This document shows, in pieces, positions 11,801 to 21,660 of a DNA stretch of 64,000 nt. Both the position numbers and the translations under genes were made by a program. The stretch covers positions 992,001 through 1,056,000 of the forward strand of contig JACATO010000087.1 in the NCBI GenBank assembly GCA_018389105.1, written 5' to 3'. Source of the stretch: Nautilus pompilius (lineage: Eukaryota > Mollusca > Cephalopoda > Nautilida > Nautilidae). Below the pieces are notes generated by a model. It saw nothing but the letters and a program-made list of their open reading frames with translations, had not been told where the DNA came from and made no database searches. Within the stretch, counting starts at the first letter, position 1, and each line of letters begins with the position of its first letter.

Positions 11801-14800
11801 CTGGCCTAGAAGATATTATCTATCTTCATCGGTTGGTGGCTAGCAAGTGCTGTATTCTTCAAAATCAAAGTTACACAAATTCCATATGCTTGCATGCATC
11901 AGAATGTGAAGAAATTAACTCTCAAACCATCTTAATTTAAAATGGCTTATCTTTCATGTAGGAATCCATATACAATTTTAAAGACATTATAAATAACTTG
12001 CATCACCTCTCCAATGCAGTAAATTTTAATCTTTAAAGTGAGCTCCATAAGTTACCCCAATTCTCTTGTTTTACAACCTAATTAATGGTAATAACAATAA
12101 AATCTACAATTCATTCCAGTCTTATCTTTTATTTTTATGTAAATAGTAAAAACAGAAAAAACTTATTTATAAACCATTTAATTTAAAAATATTTAAAAAA
12201 AAAAAGAATCTTGGCCATTCAGCAACACAAACCAGCTTTGGCTAATTTAATGTTTTAAATACTTTGCATAAACTACGGACATAAGTTGATAAATCCAATT
12301 CACATGCAATGATTCTACTGCAGCACGTGGAATAAACAAACATACTTAGAAGAAACCCAGACTGGTTGTTACAGCACTAGTGATTAATAATTAAATATAT
12401 AGATGAGCTATAATCAATGCCATATGTTATGAGGATCTTTAAGTAATCCAAAGTCAACATTCAGTAAAAATTACAAAAATACTAATTACCCACCTCCCCC
12501 TGTACTTCAATTATATAGTAGTATGTTTTTTTTGTTTTTTTATTGATTCTTGATAAGCAATTCTAGGAAATAAACACTCAGGAGATAATTTATACCAAAA
12601 CAGTCTTTTCACCGAAAATAAAGTATTATGGATATTGAGAAATCACCTAGAGTAGGCCAGTATCAACTAGGGCAATATGGCCAACTACTGGATCTCTTCT
12701 TTCTCTATTGGCCAAGCACATGAGATCTGAGCTGGCTGTTTTGATTCTTATTTATGATTTTGAAGAATAACAACAACAAACACATTAGTGGCCTAACAAT
12801 TCAAACAGTCAGTTGTCAGTCACCTAACCAGTCCACGTAGAACCTTTCATTCATTTACTGTTTTTAAAGGGTGATTTTAAAAATTTTTTTCTCTATAGAT
12901 CAAAAGTGTTTTAACAGTCTATTTGGGTTGCATTTATGAAATGTCGCATACATGTGCATTTGAATAGTATCTTTTAAAAAAGGAAATAATTAAGTTTTTA
13001 ACTTTCTAATTATTTTAATTCTGATTAAATTTTTACTGGAGATTAAAATTTTTATTAGAGGGCAAACTAAAAATTTTTAAAAAAATAATGGAAAGTATGG
13101 GGGGGGAAAAAATGCTTTTACTATTGTTTCAGATGTTCCTACTAGAACTATGAAAAATGTAATAGAAATTCATCTTTGTTTAAAGAGATAAAAATAAAAT
13201 GATTTTTCAGTATTCTGGCACACTCGAAAAGCAACGACTATAGTAGAAGCACATTTTCTATTGTGCTACCAAACTATTCAATGCCACTAACAATAAGAAT
13301 AATAAAGCACCAAAATCTAAGCTTCGGTTAATATGACAAACCTGAAAAACTAGATCTGAAAATAAAATTTATGACCAGCCAGTCAGGATACTTAGTTAGA
13401 TTATTGCTACAGCGAGATGCCAGTCTTTGGTAAAGCATAAATGAATTTAATGCCACATATAGAAACAAACATCTCTAGATTTCAAAGCTTAAGCAAGCAA
13501 TTTCATCATGCAATAAACAGAATCTGTTAAGTATTTTAATAAACTAATTCTTTACTATGTCTACTTTTTCTTAATATTATGTTTATTTGTTTTGCTTAAC
13601 ATATTTTTGTACTTGGATTTTTCATTCTTTTAAACTGGAATTGTTTGTTCCAACATCTAGTTTAAATTGATGGTCCCTTTCTTAAGCGATCTTCAATGGC
13701 CAACATGGGTTTTAAATAAACCAAGAGTTGAACCTGACTGATGAACATAAAACATTTTATTTTAACAAATATTTCAAGCATAAAAGTCTCTAAATCATTA
13801 AAACCAGGTTTCTCAACATGGATCTGAATTTTAAAATGGGCCCCCTCTCTAAAAATCAGTAATAAATTTACTGGCCCAAAAAACTATACAAAACCATTTA
13901 AAAGATTTTTAAAATACAGCCCTGAAAATTGTAGGATTAGATGAGATACACACACTGTTCCAAATGTCCTCATCTATTACCAAAATTTTTTCCCTCATTT
14001 TATGAAAGCTATTGAAAACAATTTGTTATTTTAGATAATACACAAATTACATAGTTGCACAAGAATCCCTTCAAATAATGACATACATCTTTCTAACATT
14101 TGTGTGTGCAGCTTCACAGAAATCATAATATAGCATTGAATAACCCCTCCAGGAAGGTACAGAACTGAAAAATGATAAATCTTGTTTCTTCAAAAGATAG
14201 AATACCACCACAAAAAGATCTGCCTCACAATTAACAACCTATGATCTTTACTTTGCTGAGACAAGTGACTAATAAGGCTGGTATTAGTTTACTTCTCAAG
14301 ACCCTGCATCTTCCACCCATAATGGCATTTCAAGCTGCTATCTATGTTGTCACACTGCTAATAGGCTGGCTTTGGTTTTGTTAAGACTTTGCAGCAGCTA
14401 TACACACATACCAGCTGCAGCACGAGATGGCTCAAATTCTATAAATAAACAATAAGATTTTTAGAAGTTCACCTACAATTATTTAATGTTAGTACCTTCA
14501 CAATATATTTTGGCTATTTAATTCTCCCAAAATATATTTATAATAAAAACATAAACCACCTTTGAGAATTAACAGTAACATCTGAACTGTAAGTACTATA
14601 TACATAATTAATAGCAATCTGCTAATAAAAACCCCAAAATAAAGAAAAAAATGAAAGCAGCTAATACAATTTCTAATTATGAAGTTGTGAAAAATATTAA
14701 GGTAGTCTTACATTTATTATATCAATGCAAGAAGTCCATTTCCTAAAATAGATTAATTAAGTTTATCATGCATCGAAAGTAGTCTTTGCTCTGATTGGGC

Positions 14801-14850
14801 TACTAATATTATACCTAATAAAAAATTTATACATGAAACATAGAAAAGAG
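8900..14850. other. AT-rich DNA, no gene seen
   Basis: About 6 kb without a convincing exon, RNA gene or recognisable transposon on either strand. It has many A and T homopolymers and a short (ATT)n tract at about 10529-10547. It may be intronic to a minus-strand gene starting in the 16.3-19.9 kb CpG-rich zone, or intergenic; the sequence does not decide. Confidence 0.5.
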
Positions 14851-15640
14851 CAAGAAAGGTGTTGAATAATATTTAAATATGATCAACATCTACTATTCTT
14901 AAAAGTGAATCTGAGGAAAGTGCTCGGATCAGTTTGAATCCTGGTAAAAACTGGCTACAGACTAGAAAATCTTGTTTAACAAACCTAGAATTTTTAAAGT
15001 TAGTTGACAATATTAGATAACTGAGCTTAAGTAAGAGTTTTGATAAAGTTCCACATTAAAAAAAAAAAATTACAGAACAAATGAGAGAGATATTTGTCGT
15101 GGCACACCTTTGTCATGGATAAGGAGTTTCCATCTTTTTCACATCAACAAATTACAAATGGTGAGCCATGGAGTTCAATTTTGGTTTCTCTCTAATTCTT
15201 GATCACATAAATGCTATTGATAGCGTGGTAGATATAAAAATAGAGAAATTTGCAAATATAAAAAAAAATGTAACTCAGCTGCTAAGGAAGCTAAATGCTA
15301 TAAATAATTAACAACTATAAAACAAAACTAAACACATCATCATTATATAATTTTAATTATATATGCCTATTTTGTTTATTCACACCTTCAATATGCTGTG
15401 CAGGCATGGAATCTATATTTAATAATGGATAATGATGCCTTTGATTATGAGAAGAGTCACAAATTCTTTGGGGTATCTACAGTTAGAAATGTTAGGAGTC
15501 AGAACTATAAATTAGTTAAAATATTAGCACTGCTTGATATTAAAACATAATTTAGCAACAGAATTATAAATAAATGGAATAAATTGCCACAAATGATGAT
15601 GGTGTAAACTAGTCAAAAAACCAAACTTATAGGCATCTTG
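14850..15640 (+). mobile_element. CR1/L2-like non-LTR retrotransposon (LINE) fragment, 5' truncated
   Basis: Broken + strand frames give landmarks of the reverse transcriptase of CR1/L2-like LINEs in the correct order. These are SCLTNLLEFLKLV near 14.97-15.01 kb, a SKSFDKVPH motif near 15.04 kb (family: SKAFDxVPH), NGEPWSSIL near 15.16 kb (family: SGVPQGSVL), and NRIINKWNKLPQ near 15.56-15.59 kb, the usual C-terminal motif of these ORF2 proteins. Stops and frameshifts are frequent. The YADD region is lost or unrecognisable. This is a dead, ancient insertion. Confidence 0.65.
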
Positions 15641-15649
15641 CCTCATTGA

Positions 15650-16300
15650 AGTGACTAAAGTAACATTTTTCTTACACTAATTGTAGCTTAGTTATTTTCA
15701 TAATTACAACAGTAATGTAAACAATGTATTTAAACAGGCATCCAACCTAAATAGAAAACCCTCTAATTTCAACCCGACTGAAGCTAATTTTAAAGGCTTT
15801 TAAGCTGTTCGGGCCACAATGGATGTAATAAGCGGCAGAAAATTTGCAAAGGTCATTTGTAAAATAAAACCTATCTAATAAAGAGGGTTTTTTTTTTTAA
15901 TTAAAGGGCTCTTTTAAATCTTTGAATATCAGCTACAAAAAGAATGCTGCTTTAAACCCTATGGATAAATTGGCACATTAAATGCAGCAGGAGGCAAAAA
16001 AATTGTATGCATTTCAAGCACAGACCAAAAAAAAATTCATTTGAGAAACTACTATTGTATTAGTAAAGGCAAAAATCTAACAATGGCTGTTTATCTCCAG
16101 GAACCTAACTTATCCAGGCTTAGAAAAAAAGGATAATTTGATTGAGAAGGAATGAAAGTGTAGATGATCATAAAAAAAGAAACACTTGGCTCCCAAGTCG
16201 AAGTTTCCCTACGTGTAAAGACACTTCAAAGTAAAACGTGCTGAGATCATCTGGCCAATGGCTGATTCCAGGTCAGACCACACTTACCTGAAACACCCTG
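15650..16300. other. AT-rich DNA, nothing recognised
   Basis: Transition between the LINE fragment and the CpG-rich zone; no exon or repeat family recognised. Confidence 0.5.
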
Positions 16301-16640
16301 CCCACGGTGTTTTCAGAACCCCAACCTGCCCCCCAAAATCTATCACAACCGATTTCCAATCGCTCAAAAATTTTCTTGCTAATTTATTTCAAAAAAAAAA
16401 AAAAGAAAGGGGGGGACAACTCTAGCCTAAGTCTTCGGTCGATTTTAAATTTCTTAAAACCAGAAGAAGGAAAATCGAGGGGTTGGTGGGGGGGGGGAGA
16501 GACTCTTGGAAATACCGCGGGGAGGGGGAGGGAATAGAAATCCGGATGTTTCGGAGAATCCCTGCAATAACGAACTGAAGGAATCTGCTAGCCTCTGCCC
16601 CGCCATAGTCAGCTGACTTCTCCGTCCTCAATGGCGCTGG

Positions 16641-16730
16641 TGACGTCATGGCGGATACAACCGAGAGGGAAGATGGGAATATATAAATACATGCATGAAT
16701 AATGGCTCGCGGGCCATCTTGCAAAAAAAA
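16641..16730. promoter_or_regulatory. CRE and YY1-like promoter cluster
   Basis: A perfect palindromic cAMP-response element TGACGTCA lies at 16641-16648. It overlaps the start of ATGGCGGATAC (16648-16658), a YY1-type word. The run TATATAAATA lies near 16679-16688 and a reverse YY1-like GGGCCATCTTGC near 16711-16722. Together these resemble a compact core promoter; direction is undetermined. Confidence 0.5.
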
Positions 16731-18232
16731 TTTTAAATATTCTGTCTGTTAGAACAGAAAGTGGATGATTAACAACAACAACAGAGGGCGGGCGGTATTA
16801 TCGACGGTCTCAGGCGAGAGGCGTTCTTAATCCTCGCGGTCCAGACGCCTTCAAGATATTGCTTATCTTAATTTAGGGTATCCTGCTCAGACCCCTTATC
16901 AGATAGATCATCGTGAAAAATAAAATAGAATAAATATAAAATGTCGAGAAAACGGTTATTTATTTTATTTATTTTTATTTATTTTTTTACTTGACCCCCT
17001 CCCCACCCAAACGAAAAGATGGGGGGGATGGGATAACCAGTACGCACTAATATATTTCTAGCACTAAAGAGCACCAATCAAGGGGAATTACTCCAGCTGA
17101 GATTGTTGTTTCACTTTTTTTCCTTCTCAGCAGCTTAACTTTGGAGCGTTGTTGTTGTTTGTTTTTTTTATTAACCCGATTCTGTCTTCTACAAAAGGCA
17201 GGGAGAAGAAAAAAATAAACTTTTAAAGTCTGGCAGGTTTTTATCTTCCTTAAAAAAAAAAAAAATCCCATATTTACTATTTGTTTGTTTTTCCAGAAGT
17301 GTATTACACGCATTTAGGTCATCAACGGGCCAGAACCAAACACCGTAACGAATTTTTTTAACGGGTTACTTCCCTTCGGGGGCGACCACGTGAGCACCCC
17401 ACCCCCACCCACCCCTGGAGGAGGAGAGAACTTTCGAGAAGTCGCAGTAGAAACGCCTCGAGCAGAAACAGACCACACAAGGTGTCCACCAGAAAAACGG
17501 CCTCGCACGGTTACTACATCAAATGACACGAAACAGAATACTGATAAGATAAACAGATCCCTTCTTCGCCTAATGTATGCTGACAAGGGGAAAGAAACAT
17601 GCTCCTTTACTTAAATTAAACGAATCATTTACTTTATAATTTACCTTCTTTTTTAAATAAAAAAAACAACAACAAGTAAAACTAACTTCTGACGTGGCCG
17701 GGTCAAGCAAGGTGAGGATGTTAGTAGGATGAAATACCAATAACAACATCTTTTCCCCTTATTCTAAAATCCCCCTTAAATATTGTTTTGTGGCCTGGGG
17801 TGTTTAAACAGTCAATGTATTTGTGTACAGTAATCGAAAGGAAAGAACAGTTACTTCAGGATACTAAAGCCTCCATACGTGCATACATACGAACAAAACT
17901 ATTACTAATATTTTAAATCGAACACAGTGCTTTAAGTATCGCGCATCCGGCGACAACAACCCTGCAAGAACAAAATATTTTCCCCTTTTTTAAATTTTTT
18001 TTTTAAAGGCTGGACATCCGCATCCAAGAGTTCGAAATGTTTCGTATCTCTCGGCTCCGCTCCACGTCGAGAGGGCCGGGGCTGTGGGCGGAGGTGGGAG
18101 GAACGGGACGGATCTACCCCGAGAGAGAGAGAGACCTTAGACATTTGCTTCGTGACGCGCTTTTTTAAAACTGTAAATATGTTTCCTGTTGACAGTTTGA
18201 CGCGCTAATGGCGGGTTTTATGAAGGGTGGAG

Positions 18233-18250
18233 CGAGAGAGAGAGAGAGAG
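18233..18250. repeat. (GA)n microsatellite
   Basis: Pure GA repeat inside the CpG-rich zone. Confidence 0.9.
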
Positions 18251-18467
18251 ACCCGGTCCCCCCCCACCACCAAGCAGTTTTGTTTTAGGGATGCCGCGCG
18301 GCTACTGAGGCAAGCATTGTTCAATGTGCAGCGGTGAGGGGTTCGCGCCGCCGGCTTGGAAAACTCGGTGCACTTACCGCATATTACTGCTATGCAGCCG
18401 AACAGGCAACAGGTAAACAATTTTCCGAAATCTGCCATAACCACTCTCGACCATCGAAGGCGAAAAA

Positions 18468-18475
18468 ATATATAT

Positions 18476-18520
<45 letters not shown>
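18468..18520. repeat. (TA)n-(TG)n-(TA)n compound microsatellite
   Basis: AT-alternating bases, then about 14 TG units (18482-18510), then five AT units (18511-18520). The alternating purine-pyrimidine tract is embedded in CpG-rich DNA. Confidence 0.95.
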
Positions 18521-19379
18521 CTACGTCGATGGGTCTCTCCCCCGCCAGAAGATATACACACCTCGCGAGAAAGTCCACTGCGTGTTCGAGGGTAGGCAGG
18601 GTTGCGGGGTTCGGTCTTATTTACCAGTCTCTCGGAATTCGCTTCTGGTGTGGAAAGCTGAGCTGCTTTAGGATCCGTTCAGGTGCGAATTTGCTAGACT
18701 ACTAAAGTCGTCCGCGTGAGAGAGAAGAAGAAAGAGAAAGGGAAAGTTCTCCGAGGGTTACGTTCGGTACCTACCGGTGGGTGGGTGGGTGTGCGCGCGA
18801 TGGACTGGTCCGCCCCCATCTTGCGTCCAAAAACTGCGCGTTCTAAAATAAATGGTCGCCCTCGTTCCCACCTGAATTCGATTAGTTTTCACTTTCATCG
18901 CCCCTTTTACCCCCGCCGTCGTGTTGTAACTTTTGGGGAATGGCTTTACCGTTACCCCCCGCGTGCGCGTTAGCTACTCTTTTTTTTGGGGGGGGTCGTT
19001 GCTTTCTTTGAAGAATTCGTCCTTCGATAACATCCAAGTGTCATTGAATAACCCGTAAAGGAACCGGTGGCTGTGACACACGAGCTACATATGCTTAACA
19101 CGCATCTAACTACCTGCTCAGTCCCAGGACACAGGAACAACGCACCTGGGGAATGACACTTGGACGTTTCAGCGGTTGGCTCAATTTCTTCACGGTACGA
19201 TCTTTACCGGACAGTCACGAACGAGAGATCGCGCATCGTCGCGTTCTTCTAAAAATTCATCTCCGAATCTTTCTATCTTCCTCCTATCGTTGTTTTTTTA
19301 AGCGGCAACCTGCTCACCCTTTCAGGTTAGACTCACTCGCAACAGTTTAAATTAGTGTGCTGCAGTATTTGAAGAGTCG

Positions 19380-19480
19380 GTAACAGGGAGTTGCCACCAT
19401 CTTTGATCGTGCGCGGAGAATTGTGGGTAGGCGAGAGAACGCTCGCAGCCTGGCGATCCGTGGATTAAATGGTTGGCGAA
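19380..19480. promoter_or_regulatory. YY1-like promoter motif cluster
   Basis: CCACCATCTTTG at about 19396-19407 is a reverse-strand YY1-type site and is followed by GCGCGGAGAATTGTGGGTAG, which partly matches the ZNF143/SBS core in reverse. Such combinations are common at vertebrate housekeeping starts. No exon could be tied to it. Confidence 0.35.
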
Positions 19481-20090
19481 AGTTCAAGGGGAATCAGTGT
19501 ATCGTTCGGGAAATCGCCAAACAGTCAGTCAGCGATCCAGCCGGCCCTTTACGGGGGGGGGTCTGTCCTTAAGACGTAGTTTGGGTATATCTGGATTAAA
19601 AAGGCCAGGGAGGGGTGGGGGACGAGGTGTGTGTCCGACAGGGGGCACCTTCACGAGCGCAGGGAAAATGGCGCGGGTTCCTTCAAAGTACACAGGAGGG
19701 GTGGGGCTCGACACGTGTTTGGGTGGGGGGAGGGGGAAAGTGTAGTTAGTTACGACGTGTGGCCGATAAAAAGACATCTTCCTTGTCGTTATTTGCCGCA
19801 ATCGTTTAATAACGACAGGTGGGGGGGCTGCATAAAGTGTAAAAGTTGCGATTTTGGCCGATTTCTTTTCAAAATATGTTCCATTTTCATCGCTATTCAT
19901 TGAATTTAAGTTGTTCTAATATTGCAATGAATTTCCGAAAGGAATCGGTTTTGTTATATAAATTTTACAATCACATGATTATCAGAACTTTTCTCGTTCT
20001 CATGATTCCATGATAAAAAACCATATTGTAACACGGAAAGATGGCGGATACGATTAATGTGTTCTAGTTATATAATAAAGGTTATTTCCA

Positions 20091-20127
<37 letters not shown>

Positions 20128-20128
20128 T
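20091..20128. repeat. (ATT)n microsatellite
   Basis: About 12 perfect ATT units. Confidence 0.97.
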
Positions 20129-20619
20129 AAAGCAAGAGAGACACCTCGTACTGCATATAATAAAGAAAATCAGAGGTTAAGCAATTCTGTTTTCTTTTTT
20201 TTTTTAGTTGGTTATCAGTTTTCCATGTTTACTCAATTACAGAGCGGTCAGTGATTTTATGAATAAATCCTACTTAGCCACAAGGCTTCAGGATGAAAAC
20301 CGAAAAAATAAAAAGATAGATGTAGTTTGTATGTTGGATGAAAATCTGGCGCAGAAAGAAGAAAAGACAAATGGAATTAGAGAGAACATTGCGTGCTAGG
20401 GCTAAAGTGGTAACCAATTGTTATGGGTGTCCTGCACAAGACTTTAGAGGACTCCCTCAAAGAGTCGAAACATCTCCATCAGCGTCCAAACCCCTTATAA
20501 AAGGCCATAATTTTGCGTTTTTTCATCCTCCGACAACATCTAGACTTCCCAGGATGCTGCTGATCTCGAGATCAAGATGCAAAACCACCAGATCGGGACA
20601 ATAACAAACTAAAACAAAT

Positions 20620-20620
<1 letters not shown>

Positions 20621-20677
<57 letters not shown>

Positions 20678-20713
20678 GAAGAAGAAGAAAAGAAGAGAAG
20701 AAGAGAAGAAGAA
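20621..20713. repeat. (TAA)n followed by (AAG)n microsatellite
   Basis: About 18 TAA units followed by a purine-only AAG-rich tract to about 20713. Confidence 0.95.
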
Positions 20714-21099
20714 ACAGCTTTAAAGATCACTGTTTGAATAGAATATCATAAAAAGTAAAAGAAAATTACTTGGCCAAGAAAGGCCACTAGATACAGATGT
20801 AAGTATTGAAAATGGACATATTACCTAAAAAGATTTAATGGATTATTTTAGATAGTTACAGTAAAGCTCCATTAAACAATTTTGATTAAAGAGAAGTACC
20901 GACTTTTCCAAGACGTATAGATGTGAAATTCAAGGAGACAACCTTAATAAAAAAAAAAAAAAAAAAAAAGATAGCAAACTGGCAAAATTGCTACAGTCGA
21001 AGATTTTTTTTTAAGATTTCTTTAATGAAAACATAGAATAAATATTTTAAAACGTTAAATAGAAGCGCATGAGATAATATATTGTGTAAGGTTGCATTG

Positions 21100-21172
21100 T
21101 TGTGTTGCTGCTTAAAGTCGCAAAGTGGGCAGAATCCCGTTTACGACACAGTGCTTCCCACAGGTAAGGAAG
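21100..21172 (+). promoter_or_regulatory. NOMO: NOMO 5' UTR / proximal promoter
   Basis: The start codon sits inside AAGATGGCGGC, a consensus YY1 element of the class found just downstream of many vertebrate starts, so transcription probably begins within a few tens of bases upstream. The Kozak context is strong (A at -3, G at +4). There is no TATA box at the expected distance. A perfect donor-like word CAGGTAAGG lies at 21161-21169, ending 3 bases before the ATG. Confidence 0.5.
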
Positions 21173-21660
21173 ATGGCGGCTGTCCGTCCGCTCTTCTGGT
21201 GCGTCGTTCTCGCCCTGATCGAAACAGCGAACGCCGATGGAGTTTTGGGTTGCGGTGGGTTTGTTAAATCCGACGTGGACATTAATTTTTCATTGGTAGA
21301 GGTATGACACTTTTTATTTTTTTTTTCTGCTTTATTTTCGAGGCGGCTCGGCCCGAGCCGACTTCTCGGACCGGTTGGAGTCGGATCGTCGTCCTCTTCA
21401 TTCAGACGGGTGCCGCCTAAACCCGACTCCGTGTCCATCCATCCATCCATCCCCCGGTGGGGGCCTGTTTTTTTTTTATATATATATATAGACAGGCGGG
21501 GGGGTGGAGCCATTCGAGGAGGGGAGTTTAAGAAGAGCTTAGTCGGACCCGCGCGGATTTACCGTAGGCTACAGAGACGGACCGACCCGACCGCAGCCTG
21601 TACAGCAGATCCGCCGTTAGTCCTCCTCCCTCCCTTACCTCACCGCGACGTATATTATGC
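21170..21660. promoter_or_regulatory. NOMO: CpG-rich patch over NOMO exon 1
   Basis: GC-rich, CpG-dense DNA covers exon 1 and the first 350 bp of intron 1, falling back to AT-rich sequence after about 21.66 kb. It contains a short CATC repeat near 21435 and T/AT runs near 21470. This is the expected promoter CpG island of a ubiquitously expressed gene. Confidence 0.65.
21173..21301 (+). CDS. NOMO: NOMO exon 1 (residues 1-43)
   Basis: Encodes the signal peptide with likely cleavage after A21 (ETANA/DGVLG), then the first strand of the lumenal domain (GCGGFVKSDVDINFSLVE). An N-glycosylation sequon NFS is at N38. Ends in phase 0 before GTATGA. The start was chosen because it lies in a strong Kozak/YY1 context and gives a signal peptide; an in-frame upstream ATG at 21125 would add 16 residues and bury it. 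Intron 1 (21302-22353) starts in a CpG-rich patch that fades by about 21.66 kb, then holds nothing recognised. Confidence 0.93.

Larger units (their letters stand above)
16300..19900. promoter_or_regulatory. CpG-rich promoter-like zone with no identified first exon
   Basis: GC content and CpG density jump relative to both sides in several patches (about 16.5-16.9, 17.35-17.55, 18.03-18.4, 18.7-19.0 and 19.2-19.75 kb). The patches carry a full CRE (TGACGTCA), YY1-like words (GCCATCTT, CCACCATCTTT) and GAATTGTGGG. Vertebrate CpG-rich DNA of this size normally marks a transcription start. Open frames occur here on both strands but are short, mutually overlapping and look like GC-driven chance frames. 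The zone could serve a minus-strand gene running left, a non-coding transcript, or an upstream NOMO promoter. Confidence 0.55.
19900..21100. other. AT-rich spacer with microsatellites between the two CpG-rich zones
   Basis: No coding exon recognised. The spacer contains a YY1-type AAGATGGCGGATAC at about 20038-20051, (ATT)n, (TAA)n with an (AAG)n tail, and a poly(A) run of about 21 at 20949-20969. A transcription start for an unseen transcript near 20.04 kb is possible from the YY1 word but unsupported otherwise. Confidence 0.5.

Noticed and set aside
16422..16724. 100-codon minus-strand open frame in CpG-rich DNA
   Set aside because: Composition follows the local GC bias, no family word is recognisable, and it overlaps an opposing frame; treated as chance.
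17314..17614. Overlapping frames on both strands (17314-17586 minus, 17390-17614 plus)
   Set aside because: Pro/Gly/Arg-rich translations on both strands of the same GC-rich DNA are expected by chance; no splice or start support.
18334..18705. 123-codon plus-strand frame
   Set aside because: It reads through the TG microsatellite (a Cys-Val run), a typical false frame.
19473..19903. Frames of 90-123 codons on both strands
   Set aside because: G-run and C-run driven, mutually overlapping, no recognisable domain.
21125..21172. In-frame upstream ATG for NOMO exon 1
   Set aside because: Its context is weaker and it would put 16 mostly polar residues before a good signal peptide; 21173 fits the family and the YY1 position better.
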